From NCBI GenBank assembly GCA_943331295.2, contig CALQLA020000008.1:1-64000 (forward strand): a stretch of 64,000 nucleotides of DNA. Direction: 5' to 3'. Below, one piece after another: positions 45,029 through 53,662 of the stretch (positions within the stretch are counted from its first letter, which is position 1; each line of letters opens with the position of its first letter). The notes under the pieces are model-generated. The model saw nothing but the letters and a program-made list of their open reading frames with translations. It was not told the origin of the DNA and did no database searches. Both the position numbers and the translations under genes were made by a program. The stretch is from Bordetella parapertussis. Lineage in GTDB: Bacteria; Pseudomonadota; Gammaproteobacteria; Burkholderiales; Casimicrobiaceae.

Positions 45029-45790
45029 ATGGCCAACGCCGTTCCTCAGCCCAGAATCCTCGTCGTCGACGACGACGTGCGCCTGCGCGACCTGTTGTCG
45101 CGCTACCTGACCGAGCAGGGGTTCCAGGTTGCGACGCTGGCCGATGCGCGCGACCTCGACCGCAAGCTGCAGCGCGACCCGCCGCACCTCGTCGTGCTCG
45201 ACCTGATGCTGCCCGGGGAGGATGGGCTCGCCGTCTGCCGCCGGCTGCGCGGCGCCGGCGAGAACGTGCCGATCATCATGCTGACCGCGAAGGGCGAGGA
45301 CGTCGACCGGATCCTCGGCCTCGAGATGGGCGCCGACGACTACCTGCCGAAGCCCTTCAATCCGCGCGAACTGGTCGCCCGCATCCACGCGGTGCTGCGG
45401 CGGCAGACCGAGCGGCTCGCCCCCGGCGCGCCGGCCGCCGCCGGCCGGATGATTTTCGGCCCCTACACGCTCGACCCCGCCGCGCGCACACTGGTCGACG
45501 GCGAGCGCACCGTCCACCTGACTACCGGCGAGTTCGCGCTGGTCCGTGTCTTCTCGCAGCATCCGCGGCAACCGCTCGCGCGCGAGAAGCTGATGCTGCT
45601 CGCGCGCGGCCGCGACCACGACGTGTTCGACCGCGCGATCGACGTCCAGGTGTCGCGGCTGCGCAAGCTGATCGAGCCCGACCCCGCGAATCCGCGTTAC
45701 ATCCAGACCGTCTGGGGCTTCGGCTACGTGTTCGTCCCGGGCGACGACGGCGCAGTCCCCTCCTCCCCGCCCGAACCGGGCACGCCGTGA
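45029..45790 (+). CDS. ompR: OmpR-type response regulator
   Basis: 253 residues. The receiver domain matches E. coli OmpR closely (ILVVDDDVRLRDLLSRYLTEQGFQV, phospho-acceptor D58 in VLDLMLPGEDGL, GADDYLPKPFNPREL). The C-terminal winged helix carries RAIDVQVSRLRKLIEPDP and YIQTVWGFGYVFVP. It is expected to adjust porin or envelope genes to osmolarity or acid stress together with the EnvZ-like kinase. ATG 45029 was chosen; ATG 45017 adds four residues and neither has a good ribosome binding site. The stop overlaps the kinase start (GTGA). Confidence 0.94.
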   Translation: MANAVPQPRILVVDDDVRLRDLLSRYLTEQGFQVATLADARDLDRKLQRDPPHLVVLDLMLPGEDGLAVCRRLRGAGENVPIIMLTAKGEDVDRILGLEMGADDYLPKPFNPRELVARIHAVLRRQTERLAPGAPAAAGRMIFGPYTLDPAARTLVDGERTVHLTTGEFALVRVFSQHPRQPLAREKLMLLARGRDHDVFDRAIDVQVSRLRKLIEPDPANPRYIQTVWGFGYVFVPGDDGAVPSSPPEPGTP

Positions 45791-47109
45791 GAATCTGGCC
45801 CCGGTCGCTGTTCGGGCGCCTGACGCTGCTCCTGATCGTCGTCGTGACGATCGCGATGGCGGCCACGATCCTGTTCTTCCGCCAGGACCGGCAGGCGCTG
45901 CTCGCGCGCCAGTTCACCGACACCAAGATCGTCCAGCTGCAGGCGCTCCGCGCGACGCTCGGCGCGGCGGACACGACCGAGACCCGCGAATCGCTGCGCG
46001 AGCTCGGCCGGCAGTACGGCGTGCGGATCGTCTCCGAGGCCGAGCGGGGCCTGATCGGCATTCCCGCGACGGGCGCGGCGATGGCCGAGCTCGACGCGCG
46101 GCTTCGGGAAAGCCTCGGACCCGCCACCGAGCTGCGCGTGTCGGCGCGGATGCAGCTCCTGTTCGTCCGCGTCGAGGCCGTGGGCGCCGGCTACTGGATC
46201 GGCTTCCCGCTGCAGCCGCGCCCCGTGGCCGACGACGGCCCGTCGCGCGCGCTGATCTGGAGCCTCGTGCTCGCGGCGTCGCTGCTGGTCGCGGCGTTCC
46301 TGTTCACCCGCTACCTCGCGCGCCCGCTGCGCGACCTCGAATCCGCGGTCGCGCGCGTCGGCCGCGGCGAAACGCCCGAGCCGCTCCCCGAGCAGGGCGC
46401 GTCCGAGATCGTCAACCTCAACCGCGGCTTCAACCGGATGATCGCGAGCCTGCGCGAGGTCGAGCGCGATCGCGCGCTGCTGCTGGCCGGCGTCTCGCAC
46501 GACCTGCGCACGCCGCTCGCGCGCCTGCGCCTCGGCCTCGAGCTGGAGACGCAGGATGCGCGGATGAAGCAGGGGATGGCCGACGACATCGCCGAGATGG
46601 ACCGCATCATCGGCCAGTTCCTCGACTTCGCGCGCGGCGACGAGACCGCCGCGATCGAGGTCGCCGAACTCGACCGCATCGTCGCCGCCTGCGTCGAGCG
46701 CCAGGCACGGGCCGGCCGCGACGTGCGCTTTGCGCCCGGCGGGCTGCCGCCGCAGCCGCTGCGGCCCACGGCGATCTCGCGTGTCGTGACCAACCTGCTC
46801 GACAACGCCCTCGCCTACGGCGCGCCGCCGATCGAGGTCAGCACCCGCGCCACCGCCACGCATGCGATCCTCGACGTCGCGGACCGCGGGCCCGGCATCC
46901 CGCGCGAAGAAGTCGACCGCCTGAAGCAGCCGTTCACGCGCGCGAGCGCCGCCCGCGCGTCGGCCGAGGGCGTGCCCGGCGCGGGGCTCGGCCTCGCCAT
47001 CGTCGAGCGGGTCGCGCGCCTGCACCGCGGGAGCTTCGACCTGCTGCCGCGCGACGGCGGCGGCACCATCGCCCGCGTGACGCTGCCGCTTGAAAACTCG
47101 GTCGCGTAG
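45787..47109 (+). CDS. envZ: EnvZ-type sensor histidine kinase
   Basis: 440 residues. Two membrane helices (about 10-30 and 156-180) flank a periplasmic sensor of about 125 residues. A HAMP domain, the H-box with H238 in LLAGVSHDLRTPLARLRLGLEL, and an ATPase domain (NLLDNALAYG, DRGPGIP, GAGLGLAIV) follow. It starts at GTG 45787, overlapping the ompR stop, so the pair is translationally coupled. Its TAG stop codon (47107-47109) lies inside the first bases of a dispersed repeat element, which therefore sets the protein's C-terminus. Confidence 0.93.
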   Translation: MRIWPRSLFGRLTLLLIVVVTIAMAATILFFRQDRQALLARQFTDTKIVQLQALRATLGAADTTETRESLRELGRQYGVRIVSEAERGLIGIPATGAAMAELDARLRESLGPATELRVSARMQLLFVRVEAVGAGYWIGFPLQPRPVADDGPSRALIWSLVLAASLLVAAFLFTRYLARPLRDLESAVARVGRGETPEPLPEQGASEIVNLNRGFNRMIASLREVERDRALLLAGVSHDLRTPLARLRLGLELETQDARMKQGMADDIAEMDRIIGQFLDFARGDETAAIEVAELDRIVAACVERQARAGRDVRFAPGGLPPQPLRPTAISRVVTNLLDNALAYGAPPIEVSTRATATHAILDVADRGPGIPREEVDRLKQPFTRASAARASAEGVPGAGLGLAIVERVARLHRGSFDLLPRDGGGTIARVTLPLENSVA

Positions 47110-47193
47110 CCCGGGTTGCGCGAACGCGAAACCCGGGTGGACCGTGCCCACATGCGCAACCCCGCGGGTTTCGCTTCGCTCAACCCGGGCTAC
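47106..47193. repeat. Dispersed inverted repeat, paired copy A
   Basis: Left arm 47106-47137 begins GTAGCCCGGGTTG and ends AACCCGGG; right arm 47164-47193 is a near inverse (TTTCGCTTCGCTCAACCCGGGCTAC reversed in sense). The arms can fold into a long hairpin around a 26-base loop. Each arm also contains a shorter palindrome of its own. It lies between envZ and serC and supplies the envZ stop codon. One of five loci of this family in the window. Confidence 0.85.
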
Positions 47194-47304
47194 AGGCGCT
47201 ACGGTCGGCGGCGCCTGCCCCGGCGTTTCCGCTAGAATTACGGGCTCGGCCTGAGTTTCCGCGCGCGCCGCGCGTCGCCCCACTTTCCACCCCAGGATTC
47301 CCCC

Positions 47305-48384
47305 ATGCGTGTCTTCAACTTCAGCGCCGGTCCCGCGGTGCTCCCCGAATCCGTGCTGCAGCGCGCCGCCGCCGAGATGCTCGACTGGCACGGCAGCGGC
47401 ATGTCGGTGATGGAGATGAGCCATCGCGGCAAGGAGTTCATCAGCATCGCCGACAAGGCCGAGGCCGACCTGCGCTCGCTGCTCGCGATTCCCGAGAACT
47501 ACAAGGTGCTGTTCCTGCAGGGCGGCGCGATCGGCGAGAACGCGATCGTCCCGATGAACCTGCTGCAGGGCAGGACCTCCGCCGACTACGTCAACACCGG
47601 CGAGTGGTCGAAGAAGTCGATCAAGGAGGCGAGGAAGTACTGCGCCGTCAACGTGGCCGCGACCGCCGAGGACGCGCACTTCACCTATGTCCCCGCGCAG
47701 GAAACCTGGAAGCTCGACCGCGACGCGGCGTTCGTCCACGTCTGCACCAACGAGACGATCGGCGGGGTCGAGTACCCGTGGACGCCGGACACCGGCGACG
47801 TGCCGCTGGTCGCCGACATGTCGTCGCACATCCTGTCGCGCGCCGTCGACGTCGCGCAGTACGGCGTGATCTACGGCGGCGCGCAGAAGAACATCGGGCC
47901 CGCGGGGCTGACGATCGTGATCGTGCGCGACGACCTCCTCGACCGCGCGCTGCCGATCACGCCGTCCGCGTTCCACTGGAAGGAGCAGGCAGCCGCCGAC
48001 TCGATGCTGAATACGCCGGCGACGTACTCGATCTACATCGCCGGACTGGTGTTCGAGTGGCTGCAGGCGCAGGGCGGCGTCGCCGCGATCGAGCAGCGGA
48101 ACATCGCCAAGGCCGCGCTGCTGTACGACTACGTCGACCAGTCGTCGTTCTACTCGAACTCCGTGCGGAGGCAGGACCGCTCGCGGATGAACGTGCCGTT
48201 CAAGCTCGCCGACGAGTCGCTGAACGACGCCTTCCTCAAGGGGGCGAAGGAAGCCGGCATGGTGCAGCTGAAGGGCCACCGCGCCGTCGGCGGCATGCGC
48301 GCGTCGATCTACAACGCGATGCCGGTCGAGGGCGTGACGACGCTCGTCGCCTACATGAATGACTTCGAGCAGCGGCATGGTTGA
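47305..48384 (+). CDS. serC: Phosphoserine aminotransferase
   Basis: A 359-residue PLP enzyme that makes O-phosphoserine from 3-phosphohydroxypyruvate in serine synthesis and also serves pyridoxine synthesis. It begins with the family signature [17 protein letters not shown]. The PLP lysine is K195 in [12 protein letters not shown], and [10 protein letters not shown] and the C-terminal [17 protein letters not shown] are conserved. The upstream sequence CAGGATTCCCCC gives a modest ribosome binding site. It overlaps or abuts serA, which follows in the same direction, so the two serine-pathway steps are co-expressed. Confidence 0.98.
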   Translation: MRVFNFSAGPAVLPESVLQRAAAEMLDWHGSGMSVMEMSHRGKEFISIADKAEADLRSLLAIPENYKVLFLQGGAIGENAIVPMNLLQGRTSADYVNTGEWSKKSIKEARKYCAVNVAATAEDAHFTYVPAQETWKLDRDAAFVHVCTNETIGGVEYPWTPDTGDVPLVADMSSHILSRAVDVAQYGVIYGGAQKNIGPAGLTIVIVRDDLLDRALPITPSAFHWKEQAAADSMLNTPATYSIYIAGLVFEWLQAQGGVAAIEQRNIAKAALLYDYVDQSSFYSNSVRRQDRSRMNVPFKLADESLNDAFLKGAKEAGMVQLKGHRAVGGMRASIYNAMPVEGVTTLVAYMNDFEQRHG

Positions 48385-48394
48385 CGGGAACGCG

Positions 48395-49582
48395 ATGCGC
48401 CGGCACCGTATCCTCACGCTCAACCAGATCTCGCGCCACGGCCTCGACCGGTTCCCGCCCGCGCGCTACGAAGTCGGCAAGGCGGTCGACGCGCCCGACG
48501 CGATCCTGCTGCGCTCGCACGACATGCACGCGATGGCGATACCGGCCTCCGTCCGCGCCATCGGGCGCGCCGGCGCCGGCACCAACAACATCCCCGTCGC
48601 CGCGATGTCGAAGCGCGGGGTGCCGGTGTTCAATGCCCCGGGCGCCAACGCCAACGCGGTGAAGGAACTGGTGGTCGCCGCGCTGCTGATGGCGTCGCGC
48701 AACATCGTTCCCGCGCTCGCCTATGTCGCCGGCCTGTCGCCCGACGCGCCGGACCTCGAGGCGCAGGTCGAGGACGGCAAGAAAAAATTCGCGGGCGTCG
48801 AGCTGCCGTCGCGGACGCTCGGCATCATCGGCCTCGGCGCCATCGGCAGCCTCGTCGCCGACACGGCGCTGAAGCTCGGCATGCAGGTCGTCGGCTACGA
48901 CCCGGAGATCACCGTCGACGCCGCGTGGCGGCTGCCGGCATCGGTGCGCAAGGCCAACACGATCGACGACGTGCTGAAGCATTCCGACTTCGTCACGCTG
49001 CACCTGCCGCTGCTGCCGTCGACGCGCCACCTGGTCGACGCCAAGCGCCTCGCGCTGATGAAGCACCGCGCGGTGCTGCTCAATTTCGCGCGCGACGCGC
49101 TGGTGGCCGAGGACGCCGTCGTGGCGGCGCTGCGCGCGAAGCGGCTCCAGTACTACGTCTGCGACTTCCCGGGCGCCGCGCTGCTGCGCGAGCCCGGCGT
49201 GATCGCGCTGCCGCACCTCGGCGCGTCGACGGCCGAGGCCGAGGACAACTGCGCGGTGATGGTGGTCGACCAGGTGCGTGCCTACCTCGAGCACGGCACC
49301 ATCGCCAACGCCGTCAATTTCCCCGGCGTCGAGATGCACCGCGAATCGCAGCACCGGGTGGCGATCGCCAACGCCAACGTCCCCAACATGCTGGGCCAGA
49401 TCTCGACGGCCATGGCCAACGCCGGACTCAACATCCACAACATGGTGAACAAGTCGCGCGGCGAGATGGCCTATACGCTGGTCGACGTCGACAGCCCGGT
49501 CGGCGCCGACGTGATCGACGCCATCGGCGCGATCGTCGGCGTGCTGTCGGTGCGCGCGATCCCGGCGGCCGATTCGGCTTAA
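48395..49582 (+). CDS. serA: D-3-phosphoglycerate dehydrogenase
   Basis: 395 residues. The NAD-binding motif is GIIGLGAIGSLVADTALKLGM. Catalytic-site elements are the Arg in NFARDALV, the Glu in EDAVVAAL and the His in ALPHLGAST. A C-terminal ACT domain (RVAIANANVPNMLGQISTAMANAG) suggests serine feedback control. It oxidises 3-phosphoglycerate, the first step of serine synthesis. ATG 48395 (GGGAA upstream) is preferred; ATG 48377 would overlap the serC stop by 8 bases. Genomes often place serC with other partners, but here both pathway genes are adjacent. Confidence 0.95.
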   Translation: MRRHRILTLNQISRHGLDRFPPARYEVGKAVDAPDAILLRSHDMHAMAIPASVRAIGRAGAGTNNIPVAAMSKRGVPVFNAPGANANAVKELVVAALLMASRNIVPALAYVAGLSPDAPDLEAQVEDGKKKFAGVELPSRTLGIIGLGAIGSLVADTALKLGMQVVGYDPEITVDAAWRLPASVRKANTIDDVLKHSDFVTLHLPLLPSTRHLVDAKRLALMKHRAVLLNFARDALVAEDAVVAALRAKRLQYYVCDFPGAALLREPGVIALPHLGASTAEAEDNCAVMVVDQVRAYLEHGTIANAVNFPGVEMHRESQHRVAIANANVPNMLGQISTAMANAGLNIHNMVNKSRGEMAYTLVDVDSPVGADVIDAIGAIVGVLSVRAIPAADSA

Positions 49583-49600
49583 GGCTCGTCGCGACGCCCT

Positions 49601-49632
49601 CCCGGGTTTCGCGTTCGCGCAACCCGGGCTAC
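49601..49632. repeat. Dispersed inverted repeat, single arm B
   Basis: Starts CCCGGGTTTCGCG and ends AACCCGGGCTAC. It is the exact reverse complement, over all 32 bases, of the left arm of copy A at 47106-47137. It lies 18 bases after the serA stop and 18 bases before the end of ispF, so serC-serA is bracketed by perfect inverted copies. Confidence 0.85.
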
Positions 49633-49650
49633 GGAATCGCGGGACCGCGC

Positions 49651-50151
49651 TCAGGGATTGCGCACCAGCAGCACCGTCGCCAGCGCGGCGATTCCCTCGC
49701 CGCGGCCCGCGAACCCGAGGTGCTCGGTGGTGGTGGCCTTGACGCTCACCTGCGTCGCGTCGCAATCGAGGTCGGCGGCGAGGTTCGCCGCCATCTGCGG
49801 CACGTGCGGCGCGAGCTTCGGCGCCTGCGCGACGACCGTCGCGTCGACGTTGCCGATCGCCCATCCGGCGGCCGCCGCGAGGCCCATCGCATGCCGCAGC
49901 AGCACGCGGCTGTCGACGCCCTTCCAGCGCGGGTCGGTGTCGGGAAAGTGCGCGCCGAGGTCGCCCAGCGCGAGCGCGCCGAGGATGGCATCGGTGATCG
50001 CGTGCAGCAGCACGTCGGCATCCGAATGGCCGGCGAGGCCGCGCGCGTAAGGGATCGTAACGCCGCCCAGCACGAGGCGGCGGCCCTCGACCAGCGCGTG
50101 GGTGTCGAAGCCGTTGCCGATGCGCATCGACGGCGGGCGGGCGGGCGTCAT
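49651..50151 (-). CDS. ispF: 2-C-methyl-D-erythritol 2,4-cyclodiphosphate synthase
   Basis: A 166-residue enzyme of the MEP isoprenoid pathway. Metal ligands D16, H18 and H50 are in [11 protein letters not shown] and [11 protein letters not shown]. Other marks are [14 protein letters not shown] and [18 protein letters not shown]. It usually sits next to ispD, or is fused to it; ispD is absent here. ATG 50151 overlaps the thioesterase stop (ATGA) and adds 8 residues before the conserved start; ATG 50127 is the alternative. It is the last gene of the glycolate oxidase operon. Confidence 0.96.
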   Translation of the reverse strand: MTPARPPSMRIGNGFDTHALVEGRRLVLGGVTIPYARGLAGHSDADVLLHAITDAILGALALGDLGAHFPDTDPRWKGVDSRVLLRHAMGLAAAAGWAIGNVDATVVAQAPKLAPHVPQMAANLAADLDCDATQVSVKATTTEHLGFAGRGEGIAALATVLLVRNP

Positions 50152-50609
50152 GCGACCAACAGCGGCGCCAGCGCCGCCCGGATCGCGTCCGGCACCGTCG
50201 TCGGTCGCTGCGTTGCCCGGTCCACCCAGACGTGGACGAACCGCCCGCTGGCCGCCGGGGCGGCGTCGCCCTGCCGGAAGATGCCGATCTCGTAGGTGAC
50301 CGACGAGGTGCCGAGCCGGACGACGCGCAGCCCGGTGTCGACGTGCTCGGGAAAGGTCAGCGACTGGTGGAACCGGCACTGCGTCTCGACGACGAGGCCG
50401 ATCGCGGCACCCCCGCCGATGTCGAGCCCCCCGGCGCGGATCAGGTGCTCGTTCACCGCGGTGTCGAAGTACGAGTAGTAGGTCACGTTGTTCACGTGCC
50501 CGTAGCTGTCGTTGTCCATCCACCGCGTCGGGATGGTGAGGAAATGGCGGTACGCGGACCGGAGCAGCGGCGCGCCCGCCGCGGACGCCGGCGCCGGAAC
50601 GCCGCTCAT
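50148..50609 (-). CDS. Hot-dog fold acyl-CoA thioesterase (4HBT family)
   Basis: 153 residues with the 4-hydroxybenzoyl-CoA/YbgC-type pattern: [29 protein letters not shown], where the Asp and His lie in the active site, and [15 protein letters not shown] further on. It would hydrolyse short or aromatic acyl-CoA thioesters. The first 15 residues are Ala/Pro-rich. Overlaps with glcF upstream and ispF downstream (ATGA at both ends) tie it to the operon. Its relation to glycolate oxidation is not obvious. Confidence 0.9.
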   Translation of the reverse strand: MSGVPAPASAAGAPLLRSAYRHFLTIPTRWMDNDSYGHVNNVTYYSYFDTAVNEHLIRAGGLDIGGGAAIGLVVETQCRFHQSLTFPEHVDTGLRVVRLGTSSVTYEIGIFRQGDAAPAASGRFVHVWVDRATQRPTTVPDAIRAALAPLLVA

Positions 50610-51856
50610 GCCGGCGGCGCCCGCTCGCCGCCCAGCATCCGCTGGTCGAGCAGTTCGATCCAGTGGCGGACGGGCAGCCGCGTCCCGCCCGCGATGTGCG
50701 TCATGCAGCCGATGTTGGCGGTGGCGATGACCTCGGGTTCGCCCGCCTCGAGCGCCGCGACCTTGTTCGCCTTCAGGCGCCCGGACAAGTCGGGTTGCAG
50801 GATCGAGTACGTGCCGGCCGAGCCGCAGCACATGTGGCTGTTGGCGACCGGCGTGAGTTCGAGGCCGAGCGCCAGCAGGATCTCCTCGACGCCGCCCTTC
50901 AGCTTCATCCCGTGCTGCTGCGAGCACGGGGGGTGATAGGCGACCCGCTGCGCGCCGAAATCCATCGCGATCGTCGGCGCGATCCTCTTCCATTCGGCGG
51001 CGATCACCTCGACCGGGTCCTTCGCCAGCGCGCCGATGCGCTTCGCCTTCTCCGCGTACGCGGGGTCGAAGCGCAGCAGGTGCCCGTAGTCCTTGACCAT
51101 CACGCCGCAGCCGCTCGCGGTGACGATGATCGCCTCGGCGCCGCGCGAAATGTGGGGCCACCAGGCGTCGATGTTGCGCCGCGCGAACGCCTTTGCCTGC
51201 TCGGTCTCGTCGAGGTGATGGGGCAGCGCGCCGCAGCAGCCGCCGCCGCCGACGCGCAGCAGCGAGATGCCGATGCGGTCGAGCACGCGCGCCATCGCCG
51301 CGTCGATGTTCGGCGCCAGCGACGGCTGCACGCAGCCCTCCAGCGCCAGCATCGTGCGCGGCTGCCGCCGGGGCGGCCAGACGCCGGACGGCGCGACGTG
51401 CGGCACCTGCGCCTGCAGCGCCTTCGGCAGGAAGCCCTTCATCGCGCGCCCCACGGCCAGCGCGCCGCCGAACAGCGGCCCGGCCAGGAGCCCCCGGCGC
51501 AGCGTCCAGCGCGTGGCCTTGTCGGCCGCTGTGCGCGCGACACGCTGGTCGACCACATGGCGGCCGATGTCGAGCAGCCGGCCGTACTGGACGCCGGACG
51601 GGCACGTCGTCTCGCAGCTCCTGCAGGTGAGGCAGCGGTCGAGGTGCAGCTGGGTGCTGGCGGTGACCGGCTGGCCTTCCAGCACCTGCTTGATCAGGTA
51701 GATCCGCCCGCGCGGACCGTCGAGCTCGTCGCCCAGCAACTGGTACGTCGGGCACGTCGCGTTGCAGAAGCCGCAGTGCACGCAGGTGCGCAGGATCGCG
51801 TCGGCCTCCTTCCCTTCCGGCGTGTTCCTGATGAAATCGGCGAGCGCGGTCTGCAT
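50606..51856 (-). CDS. glcF: Glycolate oxidase iron-sulfur subunit
   Basis: 416 residues. Two [4Fe-4S] ferredoxin motifs are visible: C25, C28, C31 and C35 in [12 protein letters not shown], and C75, C78, C81 and C85 in [12 protein letters not shown]. Two CCG domains follow ([11 protein letters not shown] and [14 protein letters not shown]). GlcF passes electrons from the GlcD/GlcE flavoproteins to the respiratory quinone pool during oxidation of glycolate to glyoxylate. It starts 3 bases after the glcE stop and overlaps the thioesterase start. Confidence 0.96.
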   Translation of the reverse strand: MQTALADFIRNTPEGKEADAILRTCVHCGFCNATCPTYQLLGDELDGPRGRIYLIKQVLEGQPVTASTQLHLDRCLTCRSCETTCPSGVQYGRLLDIGRHVVDQRVARTAADKATRWTLRRGLLAGPLFGGALAVGRAMKGFLPKALQAQVPHVAPSGVWPPRRQPRTMLALEGCVQPSLAPNIDAAMARVLDRIGISLLRVGGGGCCGALPHHLDETEQAKAFARRNIDAWWPHISRGAEAIIVTASGCGVMVKDYGHLLRFDPAYAEKAKRIGALAKDPVEVIAAEWKRIAPTIAMDFGAQRVAYHPPCSQQHGMKLKGGVEEILLALGLELTPVANSHMCCGSAGTYSILQPDLSGRLKANKVAALEAGEPEVIATANIGCMTHIAGGTRLPVRHWIELLDQRMLGGERAPPA

Positions 51857-51859
51857 GGT

Positions 51860-52960
51860 CTAGAACCCGGGGTAGAGGCGGCCGGGATTGAGGATGCCGG
51901 CCGGGTCGAACGTTGCCTTGAGCTTGCGGTGCAGCGCCGCCGACGCCTCGGGCAGCGGCGCGAACACGCCCGCCGACAGGTCGGCGGCACGAAAGAGCGT
52001 CGCGTGGCCGCCCTGCGCGCGCGCCCATGCGCGCAGCGGCGCGGGATCGGCGCCCGCGGGCACCGACAGCCAGCGCAGCGCCCCGCCCCACTCGATCATC
52101 TGCGCGCCGCCGAGCTCGGCGAAGGGCGCCGTCGGCTTGACCGAAAGCCGCCACAGCGCCGCGGCGCCGTCCTTCGCCGGCGCGAAGAACAGGTGCGCCT
52201 GGTCGCGGATCGCGCGCCAGAACGCCGGGCCCTCGGCTGCATTCATCAGCGCGTCGCCGCCCAGGCTCGCGACGGCGGCGGCAACGGCCGGCGCGGCACC
52301 CGACAGGCGGACCGACAGCAGGCCGTCGTGGAAGCACGTGGCGGACACCGGCAGCGGCCGGCCCGCCCATGCGGAGGTCATCCGTATCGCTTCGACGGCC
52401 GTGCACTCGAACACGCGCGTGGTCTCGGTCTTCGGCAGCGGCAGGCACTTCAACGAGATGTCGAGCAGCACGCCGAGCGTGCCGAGGGCGCCGGTCATCA
52501 GCCGCGCCACGTCGAAGCCGGCGACGTTCTTCATCACGCGCCCGCCGAACGTGAGGTCGGCGCCCTGGCCGTCGAGGATCCGGACGCCGAGCACGAGGTC
52601 GCGCACGGCGCCGCCGTAGGGGCGGCGCGGTCCCGACAGGCCCGCCGCGACGCAGCCGCCCAGCGTCGACCGCGCGCCGCCGCTCGCGCCGAAGTACGGC
52701 GGCTCGAACGCGAGCATCTGCCCGGCGTCGGCCATCGCGCGCTCGATGTCGTCGAGCGGAGTTCCGGCGCGCGCGGTGATCACGAGCTCGGTCGGGTCGT
52801 AGTCGATGATGCCCGCGTAGTCGCGCGTATCGAGCACGTCGTCGCCGGTCGCCTTGCCGTAGAAGTCCTTGGTGCCGCCGCCGCGGATGCGCAGCGGCGT
52901 CCTGTTTGCAGTTGCCCCGGCAATCCGCGCCTGCCAGTCGCTGATCACGGAATCGTTCAT
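51860..52960 (-). CDS. glcE: Glycolate oxidase FAD-binding subunit
   Basis: 366 residues of the short FAD-binding type 4 family. The FAD segment is LRIRGGGTKDFYG, with RSTLGGCVAAGLSGPRRPYGGAVRDLVLG and GRVMKNVAGFDVARLMTGALGTLG as family marks. The C-terminus (TFDPAGILNPGRLYPGF) is typical of GlcE. It works with GlcD and GlcF as the membrane-associated glycolate dehydrogenase. The ATG overlaps the GST gene's stop (ATGA). glcD lies three genes upstream rather than directly adjacent, because a second FAD oxidase and a GST gene are inserted. Confidence 0.95.
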   Translation of the reverse strand: MNDSVISDWQARIAGATANRTPLRIRGGGTKDFYGKATGDDVLDTRDYAGIIDYDPTELVITARAGTPLDDIERAMADAGQMLAFEPPYFGASGGARSTLGGCVAAGLSGPRRPYGGAVRDLVLGVRILDGQGADLTFGGRVMKNVAGFDVARLMTGALGTLGVLLDISLKCLPLPKTETTRVFECTAVEAIRMTSAWAGRPLPVSATCFHDGLLSVRLSGAAPAVAAAVASLGGDALMNAAEGPAFWRAIRDQAHLFFAPAKDGAAALWRLSVKPTAPFAELGGAQMIEWGGALRWLSVPAGADPAPLRAWARAQGGHATLFRAADLSAGVFAPLPEASAALHRKLKATFDPAGILNPGRLYPGF

Positions 52961-53637
52961 GCGCCGGCTGCGATCCGGTCGCGGTAGACGATCCGCGGCT
53001 CCTCGCCTTCGAGGACCGTCGTCTCCGCCAGCGCCGCGGCTTCCCATTCGCGCATGATCGGGTGGGCGAGCAGCGCGGCGAGGTAGGCGCCCGCCGCGCC
53101 GTCGGGAGCGACCAGGTAGGTCCGGAAGCGGAAGGCCACCGGCGCGTAGAACGCATCGACAAGCGACACCGCGCCGCACAGGTAGGGGCCGCCGGCGCCG
53201 AAGCGGCGGCGCCCCTCGTTCCACAGCTCGGTCACGCGCGCGACGTCGGCGGCAAGCGGCGCGGACCACGGCCGCACGTCGACCCGCTCGCGGACGCACA
53301 TCGTCATCTCGTTGCGCAGCGCGGGGAAACCGGAGTGCATTTCGGCCGACGCCGAGCGCGCCCACGCGCGCGCCGCCGGGTCCGATGGCCACATGCCCGG
53401 ATGCCGCTCGGCCAGGTACTCGGCGATCGCGTACGAGTCCCAGACCACGACGTCGCCGTCGTGCAGGCAGGGCACGCGCAGCGACGGCGAGAACGACCGG
53501 TTCGCCGGATTCGGCAGGTGCGTGCCGGACAGCGCCACCATCGCTTCGGTGAACGGCGCGCCGGCCTGCTTCGCGGCGAACCAGCCGCGCAGCGACCATG
53601 ACGAGTAGTTCTTGTTGCCGACGTGGAGGGTGTACAT
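52957..53637 (-). CDS. Glutathione S-transferase family protein
   Basis: 226 residues. The thioredoxin-like N-domain begins YTLHVGNKNYSSWSLRGWFAAKQAG, where a Ser of SSWS is the likely glutathione-activating residue. VPCLHDGDVVVWDSYAIAEYLAE is the glutathione-contact region, followed by the all-helical C-domain. It closely resembles the small zeta-like or YfcF-type bacterial GSTs. Its substrate is unknown. It is embedded between the FAD oxidase and glcE, overlapping glcE by ATGA, so it may detoxify reactive aldehydes formed during 2-hydroxyacid oxidation; that is inference. Confidence 0.9.
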   Translation of the reverse strand: MYTLHVGNKNYSSWSLRGWFAAKQAGAPFTEAMVALSGTHLPNPANRSFSPSLRVPCLHDGDVVVWDSYAIAEYLAERHPGMWPSDPAARAWARSASAEMHSGFPALRNEMTMCVRERVDVRPWSAPLAADVARVTELWNEGRRRFGAGGPYLCGAVSLVDAFYAPVAFRFRTYLVAPDGAAGAYLAALLAHPIMREWEAAALAETTVLEGEEPRIVYRDRIAAGA

Positions 53638-53662
53638 CGCGGGGTTCCTGGGTCGCGCGTGT

